Assembly (NCBI GenBank): GCA_016617855.1
Contig: JAECUM010093670.1
Span: 1 to 64,000 of the forward strand
Direction of reading: 5' to 3'
DNA length: 64,000 nucleotides
Source: Megalonaias nervosa
Taxonomy: Eukaryota > Mollusca > Bivalvia > Unionida > Unionidae
Below are positions 1 to 10,738 of the stretch, in pieces. The number at the start of each line of letters is the position of its first letter. Position 1 is the stretch's first letter. Position numbers and translations under genes: made by a program. The notes under the pieces are model-generated. The model was not told the origin of the DNA. It was given only the letters and a program-made list of their open reading frames with translations, and made no database searches.

Positions 1-261
1 TTGTTGTTGTTGTTGTTGTTGTTATAGGGTTTAGCGCCATTTTTCAGCACTAGATAGGCTATACATGGCGGCCAGTATTAATGGTGGAGGAAGAACCCTG
101 GAAAACCCCGGGAAGAACCACCGACCCACGAGAAGCTACTGGCAGGCTTTCTCACGTACCCACGTTAGCCGAGTCTGGACTCGAACCCACGCAGACAGAG
201 GTGAGATGGCAGTGATCCGTAACGATCAGCGCTTTAGACCACTCGGCCACTCGGGGCCCCC
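1..261 (-). mobile_element. SINE family 1, tRNA-like head, (CAA)n tail
   Basis: Read on the minus strand, this element starts with a tRNA-like head containing a perfect A box (tggccgagtgg) and B box (ggttcgagtcc). A family-specific body follows, and the element ends in a (CAA)n tail, seen here as (TTG)n at the window edge. The head resembles a Ser/Leu tRNA (class II), which is an inference from the A-box context. The left end may be cut by the window, so its target duplication cannot be seen. Copies at 25928, 29154, 35741 and 36283 share the same body. It is noncoding RNA-polymerase-III DNA mobilised by a LINE. Confidence 0.88.
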
Positions 262-1580
262 CTGTTGGAGGTACTGAGAGCAATGACCATGTTGTCTGCT
301 CATCCTACTCTTTCTCTGCTGGGGACCTTGTGCTTTGTGAATGAACATGGTTACCCTCAGCAGACTGTATTAGTGCACTCTCCAGTTTCTCCTTTTGGCG
401 AACTGGAATCTGGGAATGCTCAGATATCTCTAGCGGTTGAATTCCACCATATCTGATTTTGTGGACAAGTTGGAACTTGTTTTTTCCTTTGGCTAATCTC
501 AAGTGATCTAAACAAGTTGCCAACTTTATTTTCAGTCCAGAAGACTATCTACATCTATGATGCCAAGTGGAGAATCTCTGGGGATTGTTATAGTAGGAAA
601 TGTGTCAATCCTAGTTGTACTTCTGTGAATGCAGTGACTGATTTTCTTATCTTCCATTTTGAAGAAACACTGCTCAAGATATGTGCCTTGCTTGCCTACA
701 TGGAATCTCAGTTGCACCTTGCAGTCTGTAACTAAAGTACCTATGAACCACTGGGTGGAGCTTCCTTCAATCACCTTACTCTGAAGCCTGTTTCTTGCTT
801 CCCTTAGCATCTATGCAGCGAAGGAGTGAGCTTCATGGCCTAACCATATAACCAGGGTGTGTGTTGGCTTTTCTCTTTTGCCAAAAGGGTTTTAGCAAAC
901 ACTAGCTTCCATGTTGCTCCACTTCGGATTCAGACCCCCATTCTCAGTTGTATATGTGCTACGAATGATCCACTTCAAGTTTTATGTCCAGTTAGAGCTT
1001 TATGCTTTTATTTGGCAGTTTTTAGGGAGAAGGAAGCGTAGAAAACATCTTATCTTCCCCTTAAAGGACTTGGCTGATCTTTCAGGTTCCACTGTTCAAA
1101 GTGGGCTGCCTTTCCTATAACGAGAGCTTATCAGTCCCATACTGAGACCCATGTACAGGATACCATCTGGCAGTAGTTTTCTGTTATATAGGCCAGTTGT
1201 GGGATCATCAGCCTTTCTTGAAACTGACAAATTCAGCTATGCAACAGCAACAGGTTTTGTGTTACTGATAAATTAAAATATAGTTGTGTGTGTCTGTCTG
1301 TGTGGGGGGTGTGTGGTAAAACTAATTTTAATGATGTAAAATACTTACCTGTAGCTGTTGTCAGATTCCCTTCTCCAATCCTGCATTGATGTCCCATTAG
1401 GCTGTTGTCCTGAAAAGAATCAAGGACAGTGAACATGGGCAAGAGAATCTTCTTGTACACCTTAATGGAAGGACAAATTCTCATCAAACAGTTGCAGCAT
1501 TTGAGACAAGTCCCAGCTATGCAATAGCAACAGGTAAGTATTACGTGATTAAAATTAGTTTTACCCACACCCTAAAAAAA
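262..1580. other. No gene seen
   Basis: AT-rich sequence with only short, shadow-like open frames of 60-110 codons. None has a convincing motif or a paired set of splice sites. A short repeated string around a 'cagctatgcaacagcaacagg' type motif appears near 1236 and 1515, spaced about 280 bp apart, which suggests an old local duplication. Confidence 0.5.
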
Positions 1581-2575
1581 TATGTATATCACTACTCCTT
1601 TTGAATGGATGGTCATATCAACATGTTGTTTTCAATAAAAGACTGCTTATGATGTCCAGTTGGTCTGAAATGAAATTGGTGCTGATCAGACATGCACACC
1701 ATGGCAGCCATCTTGAAAATCTTGTTATCACTATTCCTCCTGATGGAATGACATGACAACGTGAGGTTTTCACTGAAAGACTTCTTATAATGTTTAGTTG
1801 GTTATATATGAAAATGGTGCAGATCTGCCTTCCAGTATGGGTGCCATGGTGGCCATTTAGAAAATACTTGTTATAGATTTTTCTCCTGAATGGAAAGTCA
1901 TAATGCCTTGGTGTTTTCACTTGAAGCTTCTTACATTGTTTAGTTGGTCCGAAATAAAAACAATTTTGCTCAGATATCCAATATAGCCTTCACAATGGTC
2001 AGCTTGAAAATATTGTTATTGCAGCTCCTCCAAAATGGATGATCATGTCAACATGAGGTTTTCACTGAAAGATTTTCTCTGATGTCTACTTGCTTTTAAA
2101 TAAATGTGGTGCTGATCTTATCTCCAATATAGCAGTAATGGCAGCCATATTAATAATATTATTTTTGCTACTTCTGAATGGAAATTCATACTGGCATGGG
2201 GTTTTCTCCAGAAGACTTAATATATCTGGCTGGTACTAAATGAAATGGTTCCAATTTGACATCCACTATAGGGACCATTAGGCAGCCATCAGGAAAATCT
2301 TGTTATTGCTACTCCTCCTAATGGAAAATTCCAATTGACATGGTGATTTCATCAGAAGACTAAGTATGATATCTTACTGGACTTGAATTAAATGATCCTG
2401 ATCTGATATCCAATATGAATATCATGATGAACATATTGAAAATCTTGTCACTAATTCTCCTGAATGGATGGTCATATAAGCATTGGGTTTTCACCAAAAG
2501 TGTTCTAATGGTGTCTTGTTTGTTCTAAATGAAAATTGTGCTGATCTTACGTTCAGAGTGGCTTCCATGTTGATT
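1581..2575. repeat. Tandem array, ~144-bp unit, about 7 diverged copies
   Basis: A block reading roughly 'ctcctgaatggaaagtcat' followed by 'gaggttttcactgaaagac' recurs near 1581, 1723, 1868, 2012, 2157, 2299 and 2444, a spacing of 142-145 bp. Copies have diverged by substitution and small indels but keep register. No open frame is maintained across copies, so this is noncoding satellite-like DNA. Confidence 0.8.
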
Positions 2576-2789
2576 AATTTGAACAACCTCGTTTCTCAAG
2601 AATATCAGATATCATTTCGACACTCAGCAGTTGAATAGAAGAAATGGTCTTATGTTGAAGTCCTGGAAGTTCATGTTTGGACAGCTGAGCATCAGTCCCT
2701 TTGAGGAACTGATGTTGTTTGTCTTTCTTTGTTGTTTCTGCTATTTGGTCTTCACACAACTCCTCAGAACTGTTTTGGAATGTTTTATC

Positions 2790-2900
2790 AATGGTGCATT
2801 ATGCGCTGGAAGATCTGGGTGTCTGCAATTTGTTAGGAGTAATCAGTAGAACAAATAACATAGACTCTGATCTGCTGGTACATTATGTGATTTATGTCAC
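2790..2900 (+). mobile_element. Partial copy of the palindromic MITE
   Basis: Contains the 'ttaggagtaatcagtagaac' core and the flanking 'gatctgggt' / 'gatctgctggt' modules found in the full copies at 6498 and 60213. The terminal inverted repeats are missing here, so this is a central fragment. Confidence 0.6.
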
Positions 2901-2999
2901 GCAGAGCAAGACCTATGTTACTGTCTGTCCAATAATGTTTCCTTTTCAGTTCAGTTCTGCAGCATGTACTTGAAGTAAGATAGAAGCCTAATCATTTTT

Positions 3000-3520
3000 C
3001 GGTGAAATGGTCAAAGACCATTATCACTGACTGAAAGAAAAAGAATGATTTTTGCTGAATAACACCAGTTTTACATCACATAACTGGACCAAACTTTGTT
3101 GATAGCATGCACTTCGGGTAAGGAATAAGATTTTCAATTGAAAGAATAAAAATGGTTTCTGCACAAAACATTAGCTCAATATCACAGACTTGGACCAAAC
3201 ATGGTGATAAATTGTACATGGGATAATGAAGAAAGCAATTAATATGGGGATAAAATGGCCTAAGGTCAAGACCACTATGACTGGAAGAAGAAAACTGGTT
3301 TCTGCACAAAAATTCCAGTTCTCAACTGTGTACCGTAACCAAAATTTGTGGACAGCACATGGGGTCAAACGGTCAGGGTTACTGACTGAAAGAAGAAAAT
3401 GGTTTTTGCACACAAATTTCACTTCTGAAACCATGCCTTCACCAGTATTTGTGGACAACTTGCGTGCTAGGTAAGAGAGAAATATGTAGATTTGGAGGTT
3501 GAAAGTCAAAACGTAATAAC
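3000..3520. repeat. Diverged tandem repeat, ~105-140-bp unit, 4-5 copies
   Basis: The block 'gaagaaaatggtttctgcac' with the downstream phrase 'ggaccaaacatggtgata' recurs near 3028, 3136, 3278 and 3380. The spacing is uneven, because one unit has gained about 35 bp. No gene is seen in it. Confidence 0.65.
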
Positions 3521-4200
3521 TTGGGTTCTACTTTACAGATTCAGACAGCACTTTGTGGATGGCTTGCACATCCATATACAAAAAAATGTCAGAAATTAAA
3601 TAACACATAACTTGAAAGCATACAAAATAATTTTACCAATTTATTGTATTTTCCTAAATGTATGGCATGTTTTCCAATACAGGGGTGAGGATACAATATA
3701 TTGCATTGCATTAGGTATGTATATGACATTTCTGAACCACTAATAAATATAAAGTATTAAGATTTTCTTAAGTTGGGCTGTGCCCATGCCTACACTTATA
3801 ATAAAGATGACTGATGATTAATTCAAATGCTAACTTCCTCATATGAAGGTCCAAAAAAGTACTTGATTGACGATGTCCCAGATATAGTAATCATGGATTT
3901 TGATTTGGTGTGTTAATTTCAAGTGTGGCATCACTTCATGAACATACTGGTAATTATTATCTGATATATTTAGAGTAATTCAGACTTGAATAAAACTTCT
4001 ATGGATAGTCTAAATGTTTCACTGAATAGTTAAAAACTATCCATGTATTCATATGGATGTTTTGTAAATTTGTCATCGTTTAAATTTTTTGCCAGGTGTT
4101 GTTAAACTTATATTAAATTGTATCCAGTTTAAACTAACTTGTGAAAATTGGTTTGTTAATGACTGACTTGAAATTTCAGCTATTTGTTCATATTACCCTC
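3521..4200. other. No gene seen
   Basis: AT-rich unique-looking sequence without a usable open frame, RNA gene or recognisable element. Confidence 0.45.
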
Positions 4201-4489
4201 AGGTATCTCTGACCCCATTTCCCTAACACCCTGAAAATTGGTTTGTGGATGCACCTGAACAAGAGTAATTCAGTCATACACAAATAGGTCATTGTGACCT
4301 AATTTTTTATACTTGTTTGCTATATTTTGAAAACATCATTGCTTAAGGCCTCAATATCTTGGACCATATTTGACCTATACTCATATCCAAACACGGTCAG
4401 TGTGGCTTAATTTTTCATGCTTGAGTGACTTTTGTATTTTCAGTCATTTGCTTGTTCCAATCTCAATATTTTGGATCCTATTTTACATA

Positions 4490-4775
4490 GATTCACACCT
4501 TGGCTGTGGAAAGTCATGGGTTCGAACCCTGGCCAAATCATACCAAAGATTTATAAAAATAGTACTAACAGCTGCCTCGCTAGGAGCTCAGCATTAAGAG
4601 GTTAGTGTTAGGACTGGTCAACCTGGTGTCAGGATAATGTGACAGGGTGGGACATCATGATGCTGCATGTCTGCGGCATGATGCCCCAGTGCTAGACATA
4701 ACTATAAACTGCCACACTGCAGACATTGTAGCGATATGACTGAAAATTGTTAAAGTTACATTAAAAATCACACAA

Positions 4776-4860
<85 letters not shown>
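4490..4860 (+). mobile_element. SINE family 2, 5'-truncated, long (CA)n tail
   Basis: The 3' half of a tRNA-like head with B box 'gggttcgaaccctgg' is followed by the family-2 body shared with the complete copy at 37699-38014: 'taacagctgcctcgctagg', 'ggtgtcaggataatgtgac', 'gatgccccagtgctagacat'. It ends in a CA tail that has expanded to a microsatellite of about 85 bp (4776-4860). The A box is missing. I found no clear target duplication. Confidence 0.85.
4776..4860. repeat. (CA)n microsatellite grown from a SINE tail
   Basis: An essentially pure CA dinucleotide run at the 3' end of the family-2 SINE. In the other copies the tail is only about 12-20 bp of CA/GT. Confidence 0.95.
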
Positions 4861-4862
<2 letters not shown>

Positions 4863-6389
4863 AAAATTGGCACTTGGGTGCATCTGAAGGTGAATAACCA
4901 GATTTACCATGCACAATTGAGATCACTTTGACTTACTTTTCATGCTTGAGTGATTTTATAGTTTCAGCCAATTATTTTGCTATACTATAAATATATTGGA
5001 CTCAGTGTAACCTTCACTTGTTAGAATTGGTACCTGTATAAGGATGCATATAAATGAGAATATCTCAAATATACCAAAGTAGGGCATTTTGACTTTTGTT
5101 TCATGCTTGAGTGACTTGTATTATCAGCTGCTTATTCATTATACCCACAATATATGTATCTTGGACCCATTACACCCACAGGTGTGTGGATGCATTTCAA
5201 AAAGAATAACTCAGCCATACCAACACTTGGTGGATTTGACCTAATTTTTACGCTTGAGTGACCTATGCAGTGTCAGATTTTTGTTCATGAGGTCCTTAAT
5301 CTCTTGGACCAAGTTTAATGACTGGTAAAATTAGTTCATAGATGCATCTCAACAAATGTAGCTCAAACACAACGTAGTTCACTGTGACCTACTTTTCATG
5401 ATTGAATGACTTTTTTCAGCTTTTCATTGTTATACCCTCATTATCTTGGATCTTATTCAATCTATATTCGTTTCATTACAGCTGGTTATGTAGATGCATA
5501 CTGAGAAGAGAATGTATGTATTTGTGTTTGTACAGTGTATGTTTAGGGTTAAATGGTACACAGTCCTGGCTGTATAGTGCCAAGTAAATTTAGGTCTCTC
5601 AGATAAAACATAATACAAATAATGACATAGGCAAAAAGACTAAAATCCTTAAAATACAAGGCCAAGCTGGATGCATCCCATGGCAAAAGGTTGCCTCCAT
5701 TATTCACCTCATCTGACATGCAGGATGGCCTTGGCTTGAAATTGTTGTTTGCAAGCTAGCATTTTTCTGGTTATAATATTTTATGCCAGTAAAGTTGCTA
5801 TCTGAAAAAGAAATAAACTAGAGGTTTTTGCTTGTGATATTTTGTATTCATATTTCAATTTTATTGAATACTGTATGCTAGTGTATATTAAAAACAGCCT
5901 GATTTGAGCTAGTTGAAAATATGACAACTATCAAAATGCTGGTAGTACTGAAAAAATTAATTTCAATCTGAAATGGTGCTTAAGGCCTATTCCACATGCC
6001 CAAGCCTGCAGGGCAGCCTCAGGAAGAGTAAGTTCATATCCAAACTAGGTCACTGTGACCTCATTTTCATCCTTGAGTGACTTTTGTATTTTCAGCCACA
6101 TTTGTATTTTGGACTCTGTTTCTATTCTACTCATAAAATTTGGTTTGTGGATGCATCTCAGTGGGAGTAACTTGGCTATACCAAAACTTGATTACTGTGA
6201 GCTAATTGTCACACTTGAAGGATTTTTGTATTTTCAGCAGTTGATTACTTCCTCTGTGTTTCTTACATGATATGTATATCTAGCCATATTAAATCTAGAC
6301 TAATACAAAATTATATGAAGCCAGCACTGTTAAAACCTGTGTATGTAAGTTGATGCATCCAAATAAGCAGTGTTTTCAGCAATATATCT

Positions 6390-6480
6390 TCCACATAGTG
6401 GCTTAGCTTTTAGACTTGCAACCAGTGGGTACTGGATTCAAATCCTTTCCATACCATCCTGAATTAGCTGTCATGGCTTA
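6390..6480 (+). mobile_element. tRNA-like SINE head fragment
   Basis: An A-box-like 'gtggcttagcttttagac' precedes a B-box-like 'ggattcaaatcc' at tRNA-like spacing. The segment does not fold as a clean tRNA gene and lacks the tail of families 1 or 2, so it is probably a degraded SINE head, possibly family 3. Confidence 0.45.
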
Positions 6481-6497
6481 TCTCTTTCCAACACTAG

Positions 6498-6724
6498 TAC
6501 CATATATACTCACTTTTAAGTCTAGTCAAACTGAAAACAACAAAGATCCTGATCTGCCATAGCATAATGTGCCTGCAGACCATGGTATATGTTGTTTGTT
6601 CTATTGATTACTCCTAACAAAACTGCACAGACCCAGATCTGCTGGTATATTATGCAATGGCAGATCAGGGTCTGTGCAGTTTGCAGCTGGATTTGACATA
6701 TAAGCAAGTATATATGGTAACTTC
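6498..6724. mobile_element. Palindromic MITE, near full length
   Basis: The left end 'accatatatactcactttt' and right end 'ataagcaagtatatatggta' are inverted copies of each other. The interior carries inverted modules with 'acccagatctgc' and 'gcagatcagggtctgtgc' around a core 'ttgattactcctaacaaa'. The element is about 225 bp and has no open frame. The same structure recurs at 17830, 30255, 50612, 51486, 58120 and 60213. Confidence 0.8.
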
Positions 6725-7598
6725 CATTGTTTTTACTTTAATCCTCCATATCAGTCTGTACAATGTTGGCTGGTCAGGTGTGGTCCTGTTGGCAAGGGGA
6801 TTTATGTTTATAACTAAACTCCTTATTTCAAGTTTGATTATTTCTTCCTTCTTATATTTATTGAATTGTTCTATGCAGTTCATTTCTAGCTTTGTTCTAG
6901 TTATTTACTCCTTTCCATTTTATCATGAGCAAGTAAAGAGATCGACATATATTGCCTATCTTGTATGTTAAGTGGACCTGATCATTGCTTATTATTTATT
7001 TGTTGGTAGAGAGTTCCAGTTCAGTAAATAAAAACCAGTGGCATTTCATTTCACTTTACTGTAATCCATTTATTGTAAAGTTTACCTGCACCGTCCTTAA
7101 TTTCTCACCTGTCTGTATAATATTTCTTCATAATGGGCCTAACTCATTAGCAAAAATTTGTTTATGACAATTACAAGCAAAACCTACATGTCAGTGCAGT
7201 GCTTGACAAGATAAAAAGAGACCAGCCCATCTCTGTTAAGAGTACTAAAGTGGTTTAATTCACCATAGAAAGTATCAGTCGATGTTTGGAGGCACTATGC
7301 CTAACAATTACACCTAGGCACAGTGTCATAAATGAGGGCAGCTAGTACCAGCTAAGTAGTGTTTGTTTAGTGCTGTCAGTTGACTTTGGTCAATTCACTT
7401 ACTTGGTGCTTACTCATCAAACTGAGATAGATTCAAGAGGAACCAAGTTTGTCAAATTGGGAATACTTTTTTTTCACTTTTGGAATTTTCAAAATTTAAT
7501 AATTTCAATGGAAAGTGATGCAGGGCCTAATAATCCAGGTAAGGAGATGGTTATCAGTAATCATAAATTTGTAAATTTTCTTATTTTTCACAAGCAAA

Positions 7599-7600
<2 letters not shown>
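6725..7600. other. No gene seen
   Basis: AT-rich. A 104-codon open frame at 6657-6971 overlaps the MITE end and is hydrophobic by composition. It has no family signature, so I do not call it a gene. Confidence 0.45.
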
Positions 7601-7653
<53 letters not shown>

Positions 7654-7850
7654 GTCTCTCTCTCTCTCTCTCTGTCTTGTCTCTCTGTATGTCTACTTAT
7701 ATCTATCTGTCTTAGTTTTATAATAATTATACATACATACATACATACATACATACATACATACATACATGCATGCATACATATGCACAAGCACACATAT
7801 ACATACATACACACACATACGTATATACATACATACATACATACATACAT
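7601..7850. repeat. Compound microsatellite (TATC)n-(TC)n-(CATA)n
   Basis: About 13 TATC units (7601-7652) are followed by about 9 TC units (7655-7672). Two CATA/ACAT blocks (about 7729-7780 and 7801-7850) are separated by a purine-pyrimidine alternating stretch. The block encodes nothing. Confidence 0.93.
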
Positions 7851-10359
7851 ATTGACTAAATATTTATAAATATTATATTCATATAAAGGTAAATACAAAT
7901 GACCAGTTTATAAGTTGGACCTAATTATATGCAGGTGGTGATTACAATAGGTTTGACTGTATTTTTGTGTTTTTTCTGCATGTTTATATGTATGGGATGT
8001 GTATTTTTTATCGTAGCAATACATTTATAAAACTGTTCATTTTAGCAAGGGGCCAGGATACAAGATACAAAAAGGTACAAGAAATTTTATTTAACATCTG
8101 AGGTGTGGATAAACTATCAGTACATAACAGATAGAACCTGCAATGCCATACCTCACATCTAAACATTGTTTCACACTGTATCTCACATTAGTAGTATTTT
8201 TGACTAATGAGTGAGTTTGGACAACTATAATACTGTCATTATTGCAGCCACCATAACTTTTCAAGGATTCTCCAGGGTGATGAGAAATGTGGTGCATCAT
8301 TTTGAATTGGTAGACTTGGCAAATCCTGACAATTTTTATCTTTTGTTTTAGTAGTTAGACCAGTGTATGGTATTTGTAACTTTAGGGCACATTTATTTTG
8401 GCATCCAGAGGACCCTTAATAAAATCCTTTCTTTCATTTGCTTGTGAAGAGCTGGCTGGTGATAGTGGTCATGTTGTAGCCTGATTTAAACTTCCGTTAT
8501 CTTTCATTGATGAGAGTCCTCCACTAAATAAGGCTAGATCTCTTATTGTCCCAGTTTGAACTACTTGAATGAATTGTGTAGAGTAGATTGAATGACACAT
8601 TGTACTGTTAAGTGACACCACTTAAGCTGGTCTTGAAGTTTCTATTCAGTTTTAATACACTCTATGAGTTTACTTCTTTTTTTAGCTCATATAATGGTTA
8701 GAAGTGTATACTTGTACTAAGTCGAAATTAAAACTTTTAAAAACTTGTGTATATTTAATGATTTCAGTTTGTATGAAGAGGTCATTTTAATGAGAAATCT
8801 GTTATAGCAATAAAAGTATCATTATTTCTTCCTTATAGTGTATAAAAAATTTATCATTGTTAATGTTGACTGCTTTTGTGAAATCAACACTTAGTGTACA
8901 GTTCAAAATGATGTGACATACCTGCCAGCTTTTTTCACAGTGTTGGAGGGTTTTGAGACTGAATGTGTGTGTTCCTTGGTTCCAAGTAGTGGATGAGGGT
9001 TGGGGTTTTGGACCCCCAAAAGTGATGTCGTACAATTGAGAACAGGTTATCTACTTATACAAGCCTATAAAAGATGAATGGAAATTCAAATCTGAGTAAA
9101 ATAAATCAAAGTATGTGTTTTCTTTGAAACATTTAATATACTTCCAAAAAATAGTTGGTGTACTTTAATGTAGCATTGTCATGTAGAGTAGTATCACCAC
9201 TCACACAGACATACAGAGATATGCGCAGTCACAATCAAACAAACATTAAATTAAAAAAGACCATGTTTCTGCCTTTAATATATGTAACCACTAAGCACAA
9301 CTGATTTGTTCTACAAGCTTTAGGTGACAGGCATATACGAAGGTCATCAGAAAACTCTGCCATTAAAACTAAATCATCTTCAAACAGGAAGATACAAATG
9401 TACAAGTTGTAAACTAATTCCATTTACTTTATTCATTATAAGAGCATTCTCTAGGTCACTGACATGGATAGAAAATAGAAACAGTGACCAGCATTCTACC
9501 TGAAGAACCTTAGATGTGCAAGAAAATAGTTCAGATATCTGATGGTTTAATTTGACTAAATGTTTCATGTGCTGAATAAAGATATAAAAACAGTCAAATT
9601 TTACCCATAGATTATGTCATTTTATATAGTCAAAGTTTTTGGGAAAAATTGATAAAATGCACAGTATAGGGGTCTACCAGAATTTAAAAAGTGAGTGATT
9701 ACACAATGTAAAGTGAAAACGTGATCAGTTGTAATCATCTGGTTCTTAAAACCAGCTTGAGCTTCCATATGGACACTACAATTTACAGGGCTAGACAAGA
9801 ATGAAAGTGTTGGATTAACAATACCATAAATCAATTATCCATGAGATGATGGGTTATTTATTATGCCTAAAAACTGAAATGTGGATAATCTTTCATCATA
9901 ATTAATTGGGGTGGCAACTATTGAAGTGGTATGTATTCAGTAAATAATTAGGCTCTCTCAAAGTCAATTTAAACCAACGATTGGGGGGGGGCATAAAAAA
10001 CATATTTTTAAAAAATCAAACACTGGACCCATATACATGTAGCTTGAAAAATATATTCTTGCTTTTAGTTTTAGAAATAAAAAAATTAGATCCATTACAT
10101 TAGTTGGAAAAATATTTTGAGGTAAGCCAAAACAAGCATCCCAGTTCAAAAGAAAACCCCAGGCTTTCCACTGAAATTAAATGATAAGCCCCTTAGCAAG
10201 CTTGATTTGGAAACATGTATACTAAATGTACAGTCTTTTCATTATTTCTTTATCTTTTGAAGCAGCCCATTCAAAATTAAAAGTACAAGGCTGTCACTGC
10301 AACAATATAACAAAATATGTTGAGTTTCTAAAGTAAACAGCTACAATGTTAAACTTGTT
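7851..10359. other. No gene seen
   Basis: AT-rich sequence, mostly without structure I can name. A minus-strand frame at 8802-9035 contains a run of Lys, Thr, Cys and Trp residues ending at a gtatgt donor-like site near 8920. It has no partner splice site that I can defend. Confidence 0.4.
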
Positions 10360-10597
10360 AAAGGCAGAAGGTTTTGAGTCCGCTGTTGGCAACTTATGGG
10401 AATTTTTCCTTTGTTTCTGTTGGTTTTAACGTCACTCTTAACACACTGATGTCTAATGTCATGCAGAGGAAATGGGAGCAAAGTACCTTTCCCAAGGACA
10501 CACACACAGATGTGGCAACCCTGGCTGTCCTGGGCATGTATCGAACCTGCGACTGTTGGATTATCAGTCTGAGGATTGACCAGCTGAGTTACTGAGA
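10360..10597 (-). mobile_element. SINE family 4, tRNA-like head
   Basis: On the minus strand the head reads 'aactcagctggtcaatcctc' (A-box region), then 'gcaggttcgatacatg' (B box). The body contains 'gtccttgggaaaggtacttt', which matches the body of family 3 ('gtccctgagcaaggcacttt'). The shared motif suggests both families carry a common conserved central domain joined to different tRNA heads. Confidence 0.65.
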
Positions 10598-10702
10598 AAG
10601 CAGCCTGTACCTAGTTGGGTGCACTTTTGTTGTAGGGAACTGTGCCATATCATAATCTGAGTCTCTGATGGCCTTTCAAAATATAGGTCCCTTATCCTCC
10701 AG

Positions 10703-10738
10703 AAATTAGAGGTCCAGGCAGAAAATTTAGAGATGCAG
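10703..10738 (+). CDS. Possible 36-bp microexon
   Basis: A pyrimidine-rich acceptor ('gtcccttatcctccag') is followed by 36 bp and then a gtgaga donor. In frame 0 the segment reads KLEVQAENLEMQ, a heptad-like acidic peptide that would suit a coiled coil, and its length is a multiple of three. I found no flanking exons, so chance is a serious alternative. Confidence 0.15.

Larger units (their letters stand above)
4200..6270. repeat. Diverged tandem array, ~145-165-bp unit, interrupted by a SINE
   Basis: Units carry 'tttcatgcttgagtgacttt' followed by 'tgtattttcagcc', and a second block 'gtttgtggatgcatctcaac'. Copies are seen near 4290, 4397, 4919, 5084, 5229, 5375, 6047 and 6190. The SINE at 4490-4860 interrupts the array, and 5580-6030 is less clearly periodic. 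Two units contain perfect AGGTCA-N3-TGACCT palindromes (4286-4300 and 6047-6061). Confidence 0.72.
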
